A stretch of DNA of 64,000 nucleotides from Quillaja saponaria. Its lineage: Eukaryota > Streptophyta > Magnoliopsida > Fabales > Quillajaceae. Position 1 is the first letter of the stretch. Every line of letters begins with the position of its first letter. The position numbers were made by a program, and so were the translations under genes. Of this stretch, positions 60,298 through 64,000 are shown one piece after another. A model generated the notes under the pieces. That model ran no database searches. It worked only from the letters and a program-made list of their open reading frames with translations, and was not told the DNA's origin. The DNA lies in assembly GCA_029379385.1 (NCBI GenBank), contig CM055608.1:16738350-16802349 (forward strand), written 5' to 3'.

Positions 60298-61440
60298 TGT
60301 CATACCTCACAAGGAGACATGACTATCCAGAAGATTGGGTAATCAACCCTTAGTAACCCTAACTTAAAAAAAAAAAAAAAACAAATATGACTCTTGACTA
60401 AACAAAAGAATAAAAGTAAAATTTTAAAAAACTCAAGTTAACTTCAAAATGTTTATTTATGAAAATACATAGCAATTTATTAAAAATTTCGGCAAAGGTT
60501 CTCTACAATATGGAACATGCCCAAAAATATAAACACATAATCTTGTTCACATACATCTAGACCACAATGACTACAGTATACACGAGGGAGCTCTGCTCCA
60601 GCCATATCACAACAATAAGTAAACTGGACTATATCACAATACAAAATCAGACGTTGAAGCCTTATAATGATTGCAAACTTCTATTCTTTAGCTTCAAGTA
60701 TGAGATTTAGAAGAATTGTCTTGCCGCACGCTATCAACAAGTCATGAACTCTTCCATGATGTATACCAAAAAAAATATCAACAAAAGAGTGGTGAGTCAT
60801 ATGGATTTAGTGAGTGGAAAAGCGTACCCAAAGGGTACTAGCATCACTCAACACACATATGTAATATATAGTCAATTAATATCAACATATCATAAATTTC
60901 AAAACTACTAAGATTACACGTACACAATTACAGAAAACATAAAACTTAATAAACAGAATTCAAGTAGTACTCTACATAATCCAATCAAAATAATCAAAAC
61001 ACACAAAGGGCCAATGGAGTAACTCAGCCTTGCATAACAATATCCTCCCACCAGATATTTTTTTTACTCGCATACTAAATATATTCCCTGTACACAATCC
61101 ATCCCACCAAGGCTGAGTACTCAATCATTTTAAAATACTTATTAGAATATCTTAGAATATGTTAGATGCACCCGAATTCTATTTTAGAAATAAAAATTCA
61201 TTTCGAAAAGAAAAACATTTTCATTGGCCCTTATCTACCACAAACAAAATCACACATCAACATAATCCACTTAAATCAATCATAGTAATATAATTCTTAA
61301 CTTCTACTATATAACATATATCTATATAAGAATATAATGGAGAAAACCTAGAATTACAACTTCTTTCAATAGTTATTTGGATTATTATTATCTTCTCATA
61401 CTTAGTTGTGATACCGAATTACTAACCTAGAATTTTTATT
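60298..61440 (-). mobile_element. LTR family 'TGTCACACC', copy D (partial, with adjoining PBS)
   Basis: It begins TGTCATACCTC at 60298, next to the primer-binding site, which identifies this family as LTR retrotransposon termini on the minus strand. The palindrome GTACCCAAAGGGTAC is at 60824-60838 and the conserved block lies at about 61007-61122. Similarity to copy B fades near 61440, where a SINE-like fragment follows, so the copy is truncated. Confidence 0.7.
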
Positions 61441-61468
61441 CAATTATAAGTATCTTTCGAATTCTTAA

Positions 61469-61550
61469 CTCAACTCAACTAAGCCTTAAAATCCCAAACT
61501 AGTTGGGGTCGGCTATATGAATCATTTTCCTCCATTCGCATTGATCTAAG
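61469..61550 (+). mobile_element. Au-SINE-like fragment
   Basis: CTCAACTAAGCCTTAAAATC, then CCAAACTAGTTGGGGTCGGC, then TATATGAATC reproduces the well-known conserved body of plant Au-type SINEs. Only about 80 bp is present and no pol III promoter boxes were recognised. Confidence 0.6.
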
Positions 61551-63339
61551 ATAACATTTTCATTAATAAATAAGTTAAGCTAGACTTATTAAAAATAAAC
61601 CTAACAATGGCTACACAAGGTATGGAGGTATATTTTTATCTTACATATAAATCAAATTCAAACAAGCATGTGAATGAGTTCAAACAAGTGCTATCTATTT
61701 AAGGCTAAACTTGGATTTACTTTTTCAAGGTTCCTCTAAGTTACCTAATCAATCTAATTGGTAGCTAATCAATTAGAAACATAAAGCGTAGAATAAAATA
61801 AATAATTCATGTAATAAACCCTAAACAATCAATAAACAAAATATATCCAAGCTACATGTTGAGTTCCATTGCAATTCTAGAGAAGTAACTACTCCATGCT
61901 ACTTAGTGTAAACATGGAAGATAAAGAAAACATCAAATAAATACAAGAAAAAGGAATAGTAGAATGAAGAAAATCGATGATTGTCAAGCTTCAATCTTCA
62001 ATCTTCAATCTTCAATCATCCCAAGCTCCTCTTGCTCTTTACACTCTTGATGCCTCTAAACTCCAGACTTTCTTAGTTAAACTTGTGTTTTTTTTAATCC
62101 CCAAGCTAGTCCTTTTTAAATAGGCTTCAAAACACTTAAATTGAGTTCCATTTAGACTAGGAATTAAGCTACTGTCGCGACACTGATTTTTGGAGAGATG
62201 CATCACGTAGGACGCCATGGTGCTAGTTTTCTGGCATTTAAGCACTAGATCTGGCGCCATGGCACAAACTTTCTAATGCCTAAGCCCTAGCTTGATCTTG
62301 GCATCACATATTGTTTTGAGATTTTTGAATGTTTTGAGCTCGAATTTGACTTCCAATTTTGATTTTTTTAAACATTAAACCTTCATAACACATAAACTAA
62401 GTTATGATAAGTTAGAAATCATAATAATAACCTAAATATTAATCAAAATCAATTATGATTCAACATCCTAATATGATAAGGACTCAACTAGGATTTAACT
62501 AAAAACTTAAGCAAACTTCAACTAAAACTCAAGAACATAACAAATAAATGAATAAAAAAGACATGTAAACAAGGCTATTTTATAGACTTATCACATCCCC
62601 AAACTTAAGGTTTTGCTAGTCCCCAAGCAAAAGTCAAAATAAAACACAAACGAAAATCACTAGCCAAAAATGCATTACACTAACATAATGACATCCCTAA
62701 CATGCTTTTAAAAGTTTCACATGATCTCTAACTAAATGTCAACTATAAGGTATCATTAAAACTCATGTTCAACTCAAAAGCAAGCATCATTCTTAAATGG
62801 ATTTCCAAGTGTGTGTGTGTATAAATGATCTTTTACCTTCAGTTGCATGCAACCCAGATAAGTTTATGCCTATTCAACATCCCTTTTAGCATTCAAACCC
62901 CATAAGTTTGCTCTCATTCCTCTCTTCACTAATGTAGACTAATACTAAAACAAGGATCAAAAGGTCTTTCAAAGCTTGTGATATAGGTTAAGGCAACGAT
63001 ATGAATAAGGAAAATAAGCATAAGTTACCCTAAGCACCTAAATCATTCTAGACCTTGAAGAGCTTTCATACATCTCATTACTTCATTTTGACTTGATATT
63101 CCTTTCCGCACCCCCCCCCCCCCTCTTTTTCACCACTTTAAAATTTTCATTTTTTTGCTTGTATTTTCACCAATTTGTCACACCCCCACACTTAAATATT
63201 TCTTATGTGAATAATTGGGGTGAGCAAAGGGCACAATGGTCTATTCTTTCCTTCTTCTTCTTTTTTTTTTTTTTTTTTTTTCAACCTCCACTTTTGATCC
63301 TTTATTTTGCATGGCTTAATATTTATCTAGAATAACTAA
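61551..63339. other. Repeat-derived intergenic DNA, no gene recognised
   Basis: It contains (CTTCAAT)4 at about 61989-62016. The stretch CACATCCCCAAACTTAAGG at about 62594 is a type of sequence often seen in untranslated parts of plant Gypsy elements. There are C and T homopolymers at about 63110-63123 and 63261-63281. No domain or RNA gene is visible. Confidence 0.4.
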
Positions 63340-63554
63340 ATCAGTGAAGAATTTATCCATCACTAATTTGGCGTGGGATGTGTCTCCTTCTTACCAATTA
63401 GCTAGGATTTAGTGAGGCATTAGTGAGGGATAAGCCAATTACTCATTGATTGGTGACCAAGAAGTGCCTTGCCAATCCCTCGCTAATTCTTTGAGCATTT
63501 CACCTCATTCACGAGGGAGGCAATTTGTGGCTAAACTATCTTTTTCTTGTAGTG
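63340..63554 (-). mobile_element. One terminus of a CACTA (En/Spm) transposon
   Basis: The plus strand ends CTATCTTTTTCTTGTAGTG at 63554; its complement CACTACAAGAAAAAGATAG is the hallmark CACTA terminal repeat. The preceding about 200 bp carries repeated short words (TTAGTGAGGCATTAGTGAGGG, CCCTCGCTAATTC, ATTCACGAGGGAGG), as expected of subterminal repeats. The opposite CACTACAAG end was not found upstream in this window, so the other end is lost or too diverged. No transposase is visible. Confidence 0.65.
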
Positions 63555-64000
63555 GTTAAGAATAGCAGGGTGTAATTTGGTTGCAGTAAAGGGCACCTTA
63601 CTTATATTGGTATGCTGATGAGATTGGGGTATGTCTGGTTGTGAGGTATTAAAGGATGAAATTTAGGTAATAATTGTGTCATTGTGATTGTAGGGGTTAT
63701 AGATAGTTGAGGCTGAAATTGGGGTATTGATTGCATTAGAACCGTTTAGGATTCTGTTGTTGATTTTTGCTCTTAACCATTTGTGAGTGTGATAGCTTTA
63801 AATACCTCCACCCCTTCATGGACCATTCCAGACCTGGTTTCATGCAAATTCATTGTGTCATTGTTCATTGGTTTTAGTTTGAAGCTCATTTTTCCATCTT
63901 TGCTACCTTTAGGGTGTGTTTTTGATGTAGGTCATTTTGGTAATGCCCTTTTCGACCATATAGTTGTCCTTGTGTTATAATCTAAGCTTGTCTAATGCAT
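63555..64000. other. Unrecognised DNA at the window end
   Basis: This segment is less AT-rich than its surroundings, with a 65-codon plus-strand frame (63783-63980) that matches nothing I recognise. It could be the edge of a gene or retroelement that continues outside the window. Confidence 0.3.

Noticed and set aside
1..64000. CRISPR arrays, rRNA, tRNA and bacterial-type operons
   Set aside because: No regular short direct repeats with unique spacers, no conserved rRNA blocks and no cloverleaf with proper arms were found. tRNA-like words here are retrotransposon primer-binding sites.

Overview
This is a window of plant nuclear DNA, from a eudicot or close relative. It is AT-rich, its genes are split by many GT-AG introns, and it is full of old plant transposons: Copia/Sirevirus-like and other LTR elements, LINE, TRIM, hAT, Harbinger-like, Stowaway-like, Helitron-like and CACTA remnants. 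The species cannot be named from the sequence. I see no bacterial genes, CRISPR array, rRNA or tRNA gene.

Only two intact protein genes are recognisable, and both could be rebuilt exon by exon with an unbroken reading frame. The first, plus strand 24969-40826, has 16 coding exons and encodes a 763-residue METTL13-like (eEF1A lysine and N-terminal) double methyltransferase. The second, minus strand 57303-42116, has 19 coding exons and encodes an 885-residue secreted GH35 beta-galactosidase of the plant BGAL9 type with a C-terminal SUEL lectin domain. The genes are convergent, with about 1.3 kb between their stop codons. Nothing links their biochemistry; one acts on the translation factor eEF1A and the other on cell-wall galactans.

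Layout. 1-2850: a long LTR (copy A) of a repeat family present four times. 2851-14041: a decayed Sirevirus-like Copia element (gag, integrase, RT and RNase H remnants, then a probable 3' LTR). Copy A is inserted in its gag, a long foldback element follows its coding remnants, and LTR copy C is inserted in its 3' LTR. 14245-14657: Helitron-like fragment. 15070-17105: LINE remnant. 17779-21619: LTR copy B. 22200-24937: probable 5' leader region of the METTL13 gene, holding a GDSL-lipase pseudo-exon and a MITE. 24969-40826: METTL13 gene, whose introns carry several transposons, including an LTR element nested in a hAT element. 42116-57303: BGAL9 gene, with a TRIM retrotransposon in intron 4. 57304-64000: AT-rich upstream region, LTR copy D with a preserved tRNA primer-binding site, a SINE-like piece, and one end of a CACTA transposon.

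I did not find a convincing new biological system. The observations most worth checking are the nested, datable insertions (TRIM, LTR-in-hAT), the palindrome conserved at a fixed distance from the LTR end in all four LTR copies, the Harbinger-like MITE with an internal about 30-bp repeat array, and the clustered alternative splice donors in the methyltransferase gene.
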